Both the position numbers and the translations under genes were made by a program. From Massilia sp. PAMC28688 (GTDB taxonomy: Bacteria; Pseudomonadota; Gammaproteobacteria; Burkholderiales; Burkholderiaceae_D): a DNA stretch of 64,000 nt. The stretch covers positions 4,960,001-5,024,000 of the forward strand of contig NZ_CP080378.1 of NCBI RefSeq assembly GCF_019443445.1, given 5' to 3'. How positions within the stretch are numbered: the stretch's first letter is position 1; each line of letters opens with the position of its first letter. Positions 27,451 through 36,581 of the stretch are shown here, piece by piece. Below the pieces are notes generated by a model. It did no database searches. It saw nothing but the letters and a program-made list of their open reading frames with translations, and had not been told where the DNA came from.

Positions 27451-27503
27451 CGCCCCCCGCTATACCTGTGCGGCGGCAGCTGCCGTCGTCCACGGAGACA
27501 GGG

Positions 27504-28520
27504 ATGCAGGCGCGCGATGTCATTACACTCAAGGCAGGCAGCTACCGGCTGGACGAGGTCCTGGCCAGGTCCGCGTACGGCGTCGTGTGGCGGGCCCACA
27601 CGGGGAACGGAGAGGAGGTTGCCGTGAAATTCATCAACTGCGCATTGATGGAGCAGGCACCCGCGCCCCTGCGGGAACGCTGGGTCGACAGCGCCGCCAG
27701 GGAAATCGCCTTTCTCCGCTCGCTGCAACCGTGGGACGAACGCCACATCGTGCGCCTGCTCGACAGCGGCAATCATGCCGGCCTGCCGGTCATGGCGCTG
27801 GAACTGATGGCGACCGACCTTGCGCGTCAGCCGGCGGCCAACGCCAGCGCGGCGGACCTGGGACGCATCCTGCTCTGGATGGGCAGCGTCAACCAGGCAC
27901 TGGCCAAGGTGCATCAGTACGGATGGCTTTACCTGGATCTCAAGCCTGCCAACGTCCTGCTCACCACCGACCAGCAGGCGCGCCTGGCCGATTTTGGCAC
28001 CAGCCGCCTGCGCAGCGCAGGTGCGCCGCTCAGCTACAGCGGCACCGCGAGCTGGCAAGCCCCCGAGCAGTTTTTCCCGGCGCCCGATGGCAGCTATGCC
28101 ACCGTCGCAGGCACCGACTACTTCGCGCTCGGCGCCCTGTTCTACTACCTCGTGACAGGCGGTGGCCAGCTGCGCTTTTGCCAGGACTGCGGTCAGGCCC
28201 ACCGCGAACTGCAGCAAGGCGCATCGGCCGCCATCCTCGCGCGCAATGCCGGCCGCCTTCCCGCCACCTTGCAAGGCGATGAAGCGGCGCGGTTCGCCGC
28301 CGCCGTCGACCGCATGGGCGGCGCGGGCGGGAGCACGGCGCCCGCAGTATCGCGCCCTGCGCTCCGGCTATTGCAGGCGCTCCTCAACGCTTCACCGTCT
28401 GCCCGCCCGCGTCACGCACTGGACATCAGCCGCATGCTGGCAGACATTCGCGCGGCCATGTGCTGGACGCCGCCCCTGCCACCTGCCGGGCACCGTGCTG
28501 CCGCGTGGAGCCTGGCATGA
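27504..28520 (+). CDS. Ser/Thr protein kinase, first gene of kinase-SEDS-FHA operon
   Basis: 338 residues, a Hanks-type kinase domain without a visible membrane helix. Lys of VAVKFIN binds ATP; the catalytic loop reads WLYLDLKPANVLL, so the usual His-Arg of HRD is Tyr-Leu but the catalytic Asp, Lys and Asn are present; the metal motif is DFGTSR and the APE-like motif is APEQF. It should therefore be active as an RD-less kinase. The C-terminal 90 residues contain a short Cys pair (CQDCGQ) and no sensor domain. Its stop overlaps the SEDS gene start as ATGA. GGAGACAGGG precedes the ATG. Confidence 0.88.
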   Translation: MQARDVITLKAGSYRLDEVLARSAYGVVWRAHTGNGEEVAVKFINCALMEQAPAPLRERWVDSAAREIAFLRSLQPWDERHIVRLLDSGNHAGLPVMALELMATDLARQPAANASAADLGRILLWMGSVNQALAKVHQYGWLYLDLKPANVLLTTDQQARLADFGTSRLRSAGAPLSYSGTASWQAPEQFFPAPDGSYATVAGTDYFALGALFYYLVTGGGQLRFCQDCGQAHRELQQGASAAILARNAGRLPATLQGDEAARFAAAVDRMGGAGGSTAPAVSRPALRLLQALLNASPSARPRHALDISRMLADIRAAMCWTPPLPPAGHRAAAWSLA

Positions 28521-31036
28521 GCCGGCGCCGCATGACGGCCATCGGGCTTGCCCTGCTCTGTCTTTTGCAGCTGCTGTGCCTTTGGCGCGCACCCGCCGTG
28601 TTTTATCCGGCCGCGGTCAGCGTGGCGCTCGCGCGCGGACAGTCCGTCACGCTGGGCCGCGCGGAGCTGGCTGCGCCGCAGGCGGCCGCTCGCCACCTGC
28701 GGCTGCGGCGCGACGCCGGGGGCAACTGGTGGGTTCGCAATATCAGCGCCGGCAGGCAAGTCACCCTCGTCCACGGGGACGTGGCGCGGCGCATGGGCAG
28801 TGCGCCGCTGCATGCCGGCCAGTGGTTCCAGATCGGGGCCAGCCGCTTTGTCGTCGGCACCGCAGATGATCGTGGCGTGGCGTTCACCGGCGCCGGCCAC
28901 CGCTGGAATTACGATGGCGCCCTGCTGCGCCGCGATGGCAGCGCCCTGCCGGCCTGCCCCGGCACGGGTATCGCGAAACGCATCCTCGCCCTGTGGAACC
29001 GCGCCGCTCCGCATGCCCTGAGCCTTGCAGCGCCGCTTGCCTTTGGCGGCAATCTCCACTGCGGCAACCGGCTCGGCGTGCCGGCCCTGGCCGGAGGCAG
29101 CGCAGTGTTGGCACGCATCGATGGCCGCCTGCTGCTGTCCAACGCGGGCGGCAGCGAATCCCAAACGCCGCTGCTGCTGGCGGCCGGCAGCGAAGGCGCG
29201 GATCTGGCCCAGCGTGAAGAGCGGCTGCAGGGCGTAACCACCATGGTGGCGGGACGCACGCGGCTGTCCTTGTCGCTGGCAGGCGACAAGCTTGTGCTGC
29301 GCCCTCGCGGCCAGGTGGCCCTGTTCACGGAGCAGCAGGTGCGCCTGCCTGCGCAGGTGAGCTGGGAATGGCAGCGCCGTGGCATGTGGAGTGTGCCTGC
29401 AGGCGCGGCGTGGTGGCTGGTGTGCGCCTTGTGCATGCTGCTGGCGGCCGTGCATGCGCGTGCCTGGCTGCGCGGGTCCTGGCCCCACAGGCGCGGGGCA
29501 TCTGCCATGCTGCCGCTGGCGGCAAGTGGCACCGCGCTGATTGCCGTCTTTGGCGTGGGTGCCCTGCTGCTGCAAAAATCCGGCGCCAGCGTGGGGGCCG
29601 GCATCTCGCTGCTGCTCTCCTGGGCCGCCCTGTGGAGTTTCTTGACCGTGGACCGCAAACCGGCGCTGGCCACTTGCGCTGCGGTGCTGCTGCTCGCAGC
29701 CGGCCTGCTGTCCCAGCTCGAACTGGGCCTGGGCGCGATGGAAGCATCGTGGCTGCGCCATTTCCAGAAGACCGTCGCCCTGCTGGCGATCGGCCTTGGC
29801 ATGGGTGCCTGGCTTCGGCTCCGGCTTGCAGGCGCCGCCACACAGCCATCGCAAACAAGCCTTGAGTGGATCCTGGCCGCCCTGGCGGCAGCGGCCATCG
29901 GCGCGCTGGCCCTGCAGGTCATGTTCGGCAACGAGACGGGCGTGTTCGACCTGCAGCCGGTGGAATTTGCCAAGCTGGCGCTCGCTGCCCTGACCGCCCA
30001 CTGCATTGCCATTGGCCTGGGCTGGCACCAGGCGCTGCCGCACCCGGCCAGTGCCCTGGTGCGCTGGCTGCGGCTGGCCGCGCCGGCCCTGCTCTTTGTC
30101 GCCCTGCTCGCAGTAGCGCTGCTGCAGGTGGATGATTATTCGCCGCTCCTGCTGCTGCTGGTGTGGGGCGCGGCCATGGCGCTGGCATGGTCGCTGGCCG
30201 CGCGCCACCTCCCGGTGGCCGGCGCCCTTGCCGTGGCCGCCGCTGCCGGCATTGCCGTCATCGTGTGGATGCGCATGAGCGCAGGCGACCCGATGGACCA
30301 GGATGGCCTTTATGGTGACCGCTTCGCCGTCTGGCTGGACCCGGCCCGCCACCCGCATACCGGCCAGCAGATGCTGCTGGCCGCGCGCGCCATCGCCGAT
30401 GGCGCATGGTGGGGCGCCGGCAACTGGCTCGGCATCGGCGCGCTGGGCGACAGTGCAGGCGCGGCCCTGGCCATTCCCGCGGTCCAGGACGACTTCGCGC
30501 CCGCGTTTTTCATTCACCGCCATGGTCTCATTGGCGCCCTGGCCCTGTGGATGCTGCAGGCGCTGTTCGTGGCCGGACTGCTGCAGACGGCAGGCCGCGC
30601 CTACCAGGCCAGCCTGGCGGCGCGCGACTTCCGCCAGGCCTGGCTGTGGCGCTTTCGCTGCTTTGTACTGTGCGGCGGCGCCGCCTTTGTCGCGGGCCAT
30701 CTGCTGCTGTCGTGGGGGACCAACCTGGCCATCTTCCCCATCATGGGCCAGCCCATGAGCTTTCTGTCGGCCGGTGGCAGCCACCTGCTGTTTTTCATCT
30801 GCCCCCTGCTAGCGTTCCATGCGGTCAGCGCGCAATCAATCGAGGAGAATTCATCATGCCGGTCTACGTCCAACACGAGGTCCTGGGGAAAGTCAACGAC
30901 GTATTCAATGCCGAAAGCATCTGGCAGGCGCCCGGGCTGGCGCTGTTCTCGCGCCGCCCGCTTTTGCGCGACCTGCTGGAGCGCTCTCCGCGCGAGTTTC
31001 GCGGGCGCGAGGCGACGCGCTGCTTTTCGCATGTGA
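28517..31036 (+). CDS. FtsW/RodA/SpoVE (SEDS)-family protein with N-terminal extracytoplasmic domain
   Basis: Up to 839 residues. One N-terminal helix is followed by about 270 residues of soluble sequence, then around ten membrane helices with SEDS motifs: LQPVEFAKLALAALTAHC, the DDFAPAFFIHRHGLIGAL loop, and FPIMGQPMSFLSAGGSHLLF, the family's P.G..LPF.S.GGS signature. SEDS proteins polymerise lipid II glycan chains with a partner class B PBP. The last 60 residues, after LAFHAVSAQSIEENSS, are Arg/Ser/Ala-rich and lie out of frame over the next gene; they look like shadow sequence. Either a 181-nt overlap is real or a frameshift has removed the true stop. Coupled to the kinase gene by ATGA. Confidence 0.85.
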   Translation: MSRRRMTAIGLALLCLLQLLCLWRAPAVFYPAAVSVALARGQSVTLGRAELAAPQAAARHLRLRRDAGGNWWVRNISAGRQVTLVHGDVARRMGSAPLHAGQWFQIGASRFVVGTADDRGVAFTGAGHRWNYDGALLRRDGSALPACPGTGIAKRILALWNRAAPHALSLAAPLAFGGNLHCGNRLGVPALAGGSAVLARIDGRLLLSNAGGSESQTPLLLAAGSEGADLAQREERLQGVTTMVAGRTRLSLSLAGDKLVLRPRGQVALFTEQQVRLPAQVSWEWQRRGMWSVPAGAAWWLVCALCMLLAAVHARAWLRGSWPHRRGASAMLPLAASGTALIAVFGVGALLLQKSGASVGAGISLLLSWAALWSFLTVDRKPALATCAAVLLLAAGLLSQLELGLGAMEASWLRHFQKTVALLAIGLGMGAWLRLRLAGAATQPSQTSLEWILAALAAAAIGALALQVMFGNETGVFDLQPVEFAKLALAALTAHCIAIGLGWHQALPHPASALVRWLRLAAPALLFVALLAVALLQVDDYSPLLLLLVWGAAMALAWSLAARHLPVAGALAVAAAAGIAVIVWMRMSAGDPMDQDGLYGDRFAVWLDPARHPHTGQQMLLAARAIADGAWWGAGNWLGIGALGDSAGAALAIPAVQDDFAPAFFIHRHGLIGALALWMLQALFVAGLLQTAGRAYQASLAARDFRQAWLWRFRCFVLCGGAAFVAGHLLLSWGTNLAIFPIMGQPMSFLSAGGSHLLFFICPLLAFHAVSAQSIEENSSCRSTSNTRSWGKSTTYSMPKASGRRPGWRCSRAARFCATCWSALRASFAGARRRAAFRM

Positions 31037-32367
31037 CGCTGCTGCTGGCCCAGGAGGAACTCGATGACGACCGCCACCTGACCCGCGGTGCACGCGCAAA
31101 GGAGCTGACCCAGTCGCTCGCCGCGCTGCATCAAAAAGATTTTGGTGACCTGCTGGGCGCTGACGATGTGCGTTACCACGTGGTGGGCACCGAGGCGCTT
31201 GCACCGGGCGAGGTGGAGGTCAAGTTCGGACACGCGGTGTACCTGCCCACGCCGGGCGAACGGACGCTGTACCAGGTCAGCGCGTCGCGCGACGGCGAAG
31301 CATGGCAAGCGGTATGCCCGGTGTACCTGAACCAGCGCCTGGCACTGATCGGACAGGATGCCCACAGCGCCAGCTACGAGGTTCCCGGCTGGCCCTTCGG
31401 CGCGTCCGGCGCCGTCCTGCTGGTGAACGACGGGCCAGACGCGCCGATCGAAGTGCAGGTGCGGCCCAAAGGTGCCTTTAACTGCGCACCGGGGCCGGGC
31501 GGCGTCTACACCATTGCCCGGCCGGGCGCAGTGGACGCCGACGGCACGCCCCTGCAGCTGGAGATCAAGGTCGAGCGCCTCGTGCCAAAGCCGGCGGCTG
31601 CAGCGCCGCACAGCAACGTATGGAAGGCGCGCGCCCCGGTGCCGGTGAGCGACCTGACGGCGGTACCTGTCAGCCACCGTCCGGCGGCCCAGACCGACGC
31701 CACCTTTGCCCCGCTGGCGCAGCAGCGCGTGCGCCTGGTGGCGCTGGCGTTGCCGCGTCTGTCGCGCTATCGCGACACGGGCGCCGTTGGCCTGGACATC
31801 GGGTTCGATACCGGCCTGCAGCTGGCCGGCGAAGACAGCGAACGCGCCATTACCTTCTCGGTCGATGCAGCGGACCAGCTGTGCGTTTCCATGGATGGCG
31901 TGCGCCAGGTGGTCACGGCGCCCGCCACCTTCACACCGGCTGGCCGGGGCCAGGTGGTGGTCGCGGCGGTCGTCCCCGCGATGGCGGACCGTTACTGCGC
32001 CCTGCTGCAGCTGCCGCATGCGCCCGCGGCCGCGGTCACCGGCGGGGCCCGCCTGGTGTTTGGCCGCAGCACGCCGGTGCTGTCGGCCCTGCGGGTGCTG
32101 GACTCGCCGCGCTTTCTGCAGCATGCCGACGGCGTCGGCAGCGCCAGCGCCGACCGCATCGGCCTGTCGCGCAGCGCCTTCAGCTTCGAGGCGGGGGCCG
32201 GCGGCTACCTGATCGTGCGCGCCAGCACCAGCCAGGCCCTGTACCACCTTGACGACAAGCTGCACTTCGTTGCCCGGATCGACCACGCCGAGGCCGAACA
32301 GCCCTACCTGCTGCCCTTCGGCCATCATCTGGTGGCCGGTCACTATGTACTGCGTTTCGACGCTTGA
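30856..32367 (+). CDS. FHA-like protein with novel N-terminal domain
   Basis: 503 residues, soluble. The N-terminal 130 (RPLLRDLLERSPREFRG, FSHVTLLLAQEELDDDRHLT, RYHVVGTEALAPGEVEVKFG) loosely recall the FhaA N-terminal domain of actinobacteria, a tentative comparison. A middle region is beta-rich. The C-terminus has RLVFGRSTPVLSAL, IGLSRSAFSFEAGAGGYLIV and PFGHHLVAGHYVLRF, an FHA-type phosphothreonine-binding layout (GRS..., LSR..F, then strand-rich end). GAGGAGAATTCATC before the ATG is a very good ribosome site even though the upstream frame runs through it. A natural reader of the kinase two genes upstream. Confidence 0.6.
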   Translation: MPVYVQHEVLGKVNDVFNAESIWQAPGLALFSRRPLLRDLLERSPREFRGREATRCFSHVTLLLAQEELDDDRHLTRGARAKELTQSLAALHQKDFGDLLGADDVRYHVVGTEALAPGEVEVKFGHAVYLPTPGERTLYQVSASRDGEAWQAVCPVYLNQRLALIGQDAHSASYEVPGWPFGASGAVLLVNDGPDAPIEVQVRPKGAFNCAPGPGGVYTIARPGAVDADGTPLQLEIKVERLVPKPAAAAPHSNVWKARAPVPVSDLTAVPVSHRPAAQTDATFAPLAQQRVRLVALALPRLSRYRDTGAVGLDIGFDTGLQLAGEDSERAITFSVDAADQLCVSMDGVRQVVTAPATFTPAGRGQVVVAAVVPAMADRYCALLQLPHAPAAAVTGGARLVFGRSTPVLSALRVLDSPRFLQHADGVGSASADRIGLSRSAFSFEAGAGGYLIVRASTSQALYHLDDKLHFVARIDHAEAEQPYLLPFGHHLVAGHYVLRFDA

Positions 32368-32377
32368 GAGGCCCATC

Positions 32378-32839
32378 ATGCTCGACTTTCCTTACAGCGG
32401 CGTAGCGGCGTTTGCCTTCGGACTGGTCGCCACCCTGGTGCTGGCGGCATGGCTGACACCGGCGCGCTGGTGGCGTCGCCTCAATGCGGGCGCCGTCGCC
32501 ATTGTCGTACTGGGGACCTGGGGCCTGGGCAGCCTGGCCCTGTGGCTGATGACCCCGGACGCCAAACAGACGCTGGTGGCAGCGGCGCCCGCTCTGCCGC
32601 CGGCGGCCGTGCCGGCACGCGGCGAAGTCAGCTTCCGTGTACACGAAGCGCTCAACCTGCGCGCGGCCAGGGGAACCGGCGCGGCGCGGATCGCAGTGGT
32701 GCCCGCCGGGAGCCTGGTGACAACCACCGGCGCGCGCGATGGCGACTGGTGGCAGGTGCGCGCCAGCGTCAATGGGCGCACCGTGGAGGGCTGGTCCAGC
32801 AGCCTGTGGTTGCGGCGGGCCGACGAAAGGCCGATGTAG
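32378..32839 (+). CDS. membrane-anchored bacterial SH3 protein
   Basis: 153 residues. Two N-terminal membrane helices (AAFAFGLVATLVLAAWLTPA and AIVVLGTWGLGSLALWLMT) lead to a C-terminal SH3b domain: HEALNLRAARGTGAARIAVV PAGSLVTTTGARDGDWWQVR and EGWSSSLWL. SH3b domains usually bind peptidoglycan peptides, placing this domain in the periplasm. It is 10 nt after the FHA-like gene, so it is the last gene of the kinase-SEDS operon. No catalytic domain. Confidence 0.82.
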   Translation: MLDFPYSGVAAFAFGLVATLVLAAWLTPARWWRRLNAGAVAIVVLGTWGLGSLALWLMTPDAKQTLVAAAPALPPAAVPARGEVSFRVHEALNLRAARGTGAARIAVVPAGSLVTTTGARDGDWWQVRASVNGRTVEGWSSSLWLRRADERPM

Positions 32840-32865
32840 CGCTCTTGCGCCCTGATCGCGTCGGA

Positions 32866-33702
32866 CTACTCGCGCACGAAATGGGCGTAGCCATTGAGGA
32901 CCCCGGATGCCACCGGCACCACGCTGAGCACCCTGCCCTGCCCGTCAATCTGGCGCAGGACGATATCCATCTCCCTGGCCGGCTTGCCCCGCAGTGCCCG
33001 CAGCCAGGTGCGCGGCGCGCGCCAGGCCGACCGCGTTGTGTGGCTGAGCACCCACACAACCTCGCCACTGTCGGGCACAAACATGTCGCTCACTTTTTCA
33101 TTCGGCAGCGAGAGCAGCTTGTGAAAGCGCGGTCCTTGCGCGCCGGCGTTGTATTGCCAGATATCCTGCATCTTGCCGTAGCTGGCCGTCCACAGCAGGC
33201 GCGAGCCTCCGGGAAAGGCCATCCCCGTCACGGGCTGGGTGGTAAACAGCACGCGCCTGGCCGAGGCCGACCAGTACATGGCCGCCACGCCGGCGGGGCA
33301 CTGGGGCGTCTGCACGGTCATGCTGGACGGGTCCACCACTACCTTGCCGCGCAGGTATTCCCCCATCACCATGATGTCACCCGTCCCGGTCACGGGCAGG
33401 TAACTGTTGTGACCGACGAAATAGGCCAGTTCCTGCGGCGTGGGGGCAACTTCCGGGGGGTAGGCCGATTCGTCCAGGCCACAGCGCAGCACGGCCGCCG
33501 CGTGCGCCTTGGCGATGGTCTGTGCGTCGGGCCGCTCGGCCAGGGGACGGCGCGCGCGGCGCTCGTCCTTGATGGGGGCGCGGCCGGCGTTGGCGGCATC
33601 GGCCACAGCCACCGGTTTGCCGTCGGCATAGACCTGCACTTGCTGCGCGCACGCCGCCGGCGCGCACAGCGCCATGAACCAGCCGATCATTCTGCTATCC
33701 AT
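32866..33702 (-). CDS. secreted hypothetical protein
   Basis: 278 residues with a short signal peptide (MIGWFMALCAPAACAQQ). The rest contains beta-propeller-like stretches: YWSASARRVLFTTQPVTGMA, GSRLLWTASYGKMQDIWQYN and VSDMFVPDSGEVVWVLSHTT. No recognised family or catalytic motif. The start at 33702 overlaps the stop of the upstream acetyltransferase gene by 8 nt, so the two are co-transcribed; a second Met four codons later gives an equally good signal peptide. Function unknown. Confidence 0.55.
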   Translation of the reverse strand: MDSRMIGWFMALCAPAACAQQVQVYADGKPVAVADAANAGRAPIKDERRARRPLAERPDAQTIAKAHAAAVLRCGLDESAYPPEVAPTPQELAYFVGHNSYLPVTGTGDIMVMGEYLRGKVVVDPSSMTVQTPQCPAGVAAMYWSASARRVLFTTQPVTGMAFPGGSRLLWTASYGKMQDIWQYNAGAQGPRFHKLLSLPNEKVSDMFVPDSGEVVWVLSHTTRSAWRAPRTWLRALRGKPAREMDIVLRQIDGQGRVLSVVPVASGVLNGYAHFVRE

Positions 33703-34162
33703 GTGCTGCCTCGTCCAGTTGCATGGGATTGAAAAAGATGCCGTTCTTGCACTGCGTGGGCGCTGTGCGCACAAAGCCCAGGCGGCCATACACGGCAACG
33801 GCATAGTTGGAGGCATTGACGGTAAACACGCCGCGATTGCCCCGTTCCCGCGCCTGCCGGCGGGCGTGCTCCCACAGTGCGCGCGCTACGCCCTTCCCGT
33901 GATGCACTTTGTCCACAAACATGTGGTACACATGGCTGTTGCCGCGCAGCGCGATAAAACCGGCCAGCGCCCCGTCGATCTCGGCCGCGTAATAAACAGT
34001 GCCGGCGGCCATGAATCCGCGCAGGCCGGCCTCATCGTTTTCAGCGGTGAAAAACGCGGCCGCATCGGCACTGCCTTCGTGCAGGATGAATTCCAGCGAC
34101 AGCTCACGCATGAGGCTCGCTGCGGCAGGCAGGTCGGCATCGGTCATTGGTCGAATAAGCAT
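33695..34162 (-). CDS. GNAT-family N-acetyltransferase
   Basis: 155 residues covering one GNAT domain. IRPMTDADLPAAASLMREL is strand 1/helix 1, GALAGFIALRGNSHVYHMFV DKVHHGKGVARALWEHAR is the acetyl-CoA loop (HHGKGVARAL equals the Q/RxxGxG/A signature), and GVFTVNASNYAVAVYGRLGF VRT the C-terminal motif. Acceptor unknown. Upstream of, and overlapping, the secreted hypothetical gene. Confidence 0.88.
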   Translation of the reverse strand: MLIRPMTDADLPAAASLMRELSLEFILHEGSADAAAFFTAENDEAGLRGFMAAGTVYYAAEIDGALAGFIALRGNSHVYHMFVDKVHHGKGVARALWEHARRQARERGNRGVFTVNASNYAVAVYGRLGFVRTAPTQCKNGIFFNPMQLDEAAHG

Positions 34163-34238
34163 TTAATAAAGATAACATAGGCGCACCTGATCGGTGTGCC
34201 AGTTGCGCCAGGGCGGCGCCAACCGTAGACTGGCCACC

Positions 34239-35474
34239 ATGCCCAAAGACAGCTTGTCGCTCCCGCTCCAGGTTACCCTGACAACGCCCCTGCGCCACCG
34301 GCGGTTTCGCCAGCTGTGGCTGGCCAACCTCGTGTCCAACCTCGGCACCTGGACCCAGACCTTTGCCGCCGCCTGGCTGATTGCCACCGTGTCCAGCTCG
34401 GCGGCAACGAGCAGCCTGGTCCAGACGGCCACCTACGTCCCCGTGTTCCTGTTCGCACTGGCGGCAGGGGTGGTGGCCGACGCCGTGTACCGGCCTAAGT
34501 TCCTGTTCCTGTGCACGCTGTTCATGGCACTGTGCGCCTGCGCCATGGCGACCGTGGTCCTGGCCGGGCGCGCCTCGCCCGGGCCGGTACTGGCCCTCAC
34601 CTTTTGCCTGGGCGCCGGGTCGGCCTTTATGTGGCCGGCATGGACGGCCTCCATGTCCGGCCTGGTCGAGCCGCACGAAGTCGAGTCGGCCGCCACGCTC
34701 AACAACCTGAGCTACAACGTGGCCGCCATTCTCGGCCCCGCCCTGGGCGGGGTCCTGTTTTCCCGGGTCGGGCCGGGCGCGCTGTTCATCGCCAATGCCC
34801 TGTCATTCCTTGGCCTGCTTGCCGTGTATGGCCTGTGGTGGCGGGAAGGCGGGGCACGCCCGGCACTGGGCCGCCTGATGTTTGCCGCCCGCCTGCGCGA
34901 AGGCTTCGCCACGGCGCTCGGCTGCGTGCGCTACCGCCGCATCCTGCTCAATGTATGCAGCGTGTTCTTCGCCTCCATTGCCTTTGCCGCCTTGCTGCCG
35001 GTGTTCGTCAAGCAGGTGCTGCGCATGAATTCCAGCGTCTTCGGTCTGCTGATGGGCAGCCTGGGGGTGGGCGCGGTGGCGGGCGCCCTGCTGCTGCCCA
35101 CTGTACGCCGGCGCCTGGGCAAGACACGCCTGCTGGGCATGGCGCTGCTGGTGTACGGCGCCATGCTGCTGAGCCTGCCGTTCCTGCGCTCCCTGGCAGT
35201 GATGGTGCCCCTGGTCATCGCTGCCGGCATGGCATGGTCGGCCACGGTGTCAACCCTCAACGCCGCAGCCCAGCTTGCCTTTCCGGCCGCGATCCGGGCC
35301 CGCACGCTCTCCATCTATCTGTTTGTCATGGCCGGCGGCTACACGGCGGGCAGCCTGGTGTGGGGCAGGCTCGCCGACTGGGCCGGGGTGCAGGTGGCGC
35401 TGGCCGCGGCCGGGGCATGCATGGTCGCCAATGGGGTCGCGTTGCTAAGTGGAAAGCAAGAAAGCGCCATCTGA
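34239..35474 (+). CDS. MFS exporter (EntS/MFS_3-like)
   Basis: 411-residue major facilitator transporter with twelve predicted helices. The opening LRHRRFRQLWLANLVSNLGT WTQTFAAAWLI is typical of the enterobactin-exporter-like MFS_3 group, and the helix 5 region (ATLNNLSYNVAAILGPALGG) fits too. Probable small-molecule efflux; substrate not predictable. Start at 34239 chosen over an upstream in-frame alternative because the family begins just before the first helix. Confidence 0.85.
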   Translation: MPKDSLSLPLQVTLTTPLRHRRFRQLWLANLVSNLGTWTQTFAAAWLIATVSSSAATSSLVQTATYVPVFLFALAAGVVADAVYRPKFLFLCTLFMALCACAMATVVLAGRASPGPVLALTFCLGAGSAFMWPAWTASMSGLVEPHEVESAATLNNLSYNVAAILGPALGGVLFSRVGPGALFIANALSFLGLLAVYGLWWREGGARPALGRLMFAARLREGFATALGCVRYRRILLNVCSVFFASIAFAALLPVFVKQVLRMNSSVFGLLMGSLGVGAVAGALLLPTVRRRLGKTRLLGMALLVYGAMLLSLPFLRSLAVMVPLVIAAGMAWSATVSTLNAAAQLAFPAAIRARTLSIYLFVMAGGYTAGSLVWGRLADWAGVQVALAAAGACMVANGVALLSGKQESAI

Positions 35475-35538
35475 TCCGTGCTTTGATTCGCGCGCCCCTG
35501 CGTTATCCTGTCAGGATTGATCATGAATCCGGCCCGCG

Positions 35539-36513
35539 ATGACGTCTCCCATCCTCCACCAGCATTTCGCTCCCCACTTCGACATCGCGGCCTGGTCGGC
35601 GGCGGGCGCGCAGGCCGGCATCCTGACGGAGAACCAGGACAATTTCCTGTTGATCGACACGGCCGGCAGCGCGTCCTTCCTGCGCGAGCAGCGCGTGTGC
35701 GCGGCACCGGTCACCAACTGGCCGCAGGGACACATCCGTGTCGCTGTGCTCGACGGCATGGGCGGGCATGGCTTCGGGCGGGAAGCAGCACAAGCCGTGG
35801 TCCAGGGTCTGCTCGACATTCCCGCCTGCACCAGCGTTGGCGCCCTGAGCCATCATCTGGACCACTTGCATGGACGGCTGCAGGCTCAATTCGGCAAGTA
35901 CACATCCCCCAGCCAGCGGCCCGGCACCACCCTGACCCTGCTGGAAATTCCCCCCGGCCAGCCGGCCCTGCTGTACCACGTGGGCGATTCACGGCTATAT
36001 CAATTGCGCCCGGGAATGGCGCCCCAGCCCCTGACCATCGACCACGTTCCGGCCACGGTCCATGCCATGGATGGCGCCCTGGACGACATGGACTGGTGGC
36101 AACAAGTGCACGGGGAACACCGCTCGCAGATTGCCCAGGCGTTCATCCTGGGCCACGCTTTCGGCCATACCGGGCAGATCAACGATCCGCTGTTTGCCCT
36201 GGCACCGGGCAATTTACCGGCATTTCTGGCGCATCTGCCGGACCGGCGGGTGCTGGCGCTCGATCCGGACAGTGTCTACCTGCTGGCCTCGGACGGTTTC
36301 TGGGCCTGCCCATCGCCCCAGCTGTGGCTGGCACGCTGGCCGGCCCTGCTGGCCCGGCACGGCAGCGCCGCCGCCATGTGCCATGCCTTGTTCGAGGCGA
36401 TGGAAACCGCACCCCCGCCGGATTTGCATCCCGACAATCTGACCGCCATCGTCCTGCGTCCTTTGCGTGCGCATGAGGTAACGGCGCTGCCCAGCGCGAC
36501 CGGGGCGCACTGA
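35539..36513 (+). CDS. PP2C-family Ser/Thr phosphatase
   Basis: 324 residues, cytosolic. All PP2C metal and phosphate motifs are present: ENQDNFLL, VLDGMGGHGFGREAA, GTTLTLLEIP, YHVGDSRLYQL, LLASDGFWACP and DNLTAIVL. In actinobacteria the equivalent enzyme (PstP) reverses PknA/PknB phosphorylation, and here a kinase lies 7 kb upstream and another 4 kb downstream. The FHA gene follows after 68 nt on the same strand. An insertion around residues 170-240 (DDMDWWQQVHGEHRSQIAQA) is longer than in most relatives. Confidence 0.9.
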   Translation: MTSPILHQHFAPHFDIAAWSAAGAQAGILTENQDNFLLIDTAGSASFLREQRVCAAPVTNWPQGHIRVAVLDGMGGHGFGREAAQAVVQGLLDIPACTSVGALSHHLDHLHGRLQAQFGKYTSPSQRPGTTLTLLEIPPGQPALLYHVGDSRLYQLRPGMAPQPLTIDHVPATVHAMDGALDDMDWWQQVHGEHRSQIAQAFILGHAFGHTGQINDPLFALAPGNLPAFLAHLPDRRVLALDPDSVYLLASDGFWACPSPQLWLARWPALLARHGSAAAMCHALFEAMETAPPPDLHPDNLTAIVLRPLRAHEVTALPSATGAH

Positions 36514-36581
36514 TGCACGCTGCAAAGTGCCACGAAAAAATGAAAACGCGTAAGCTTGTCGCATACGCATAGGTTACCGCC

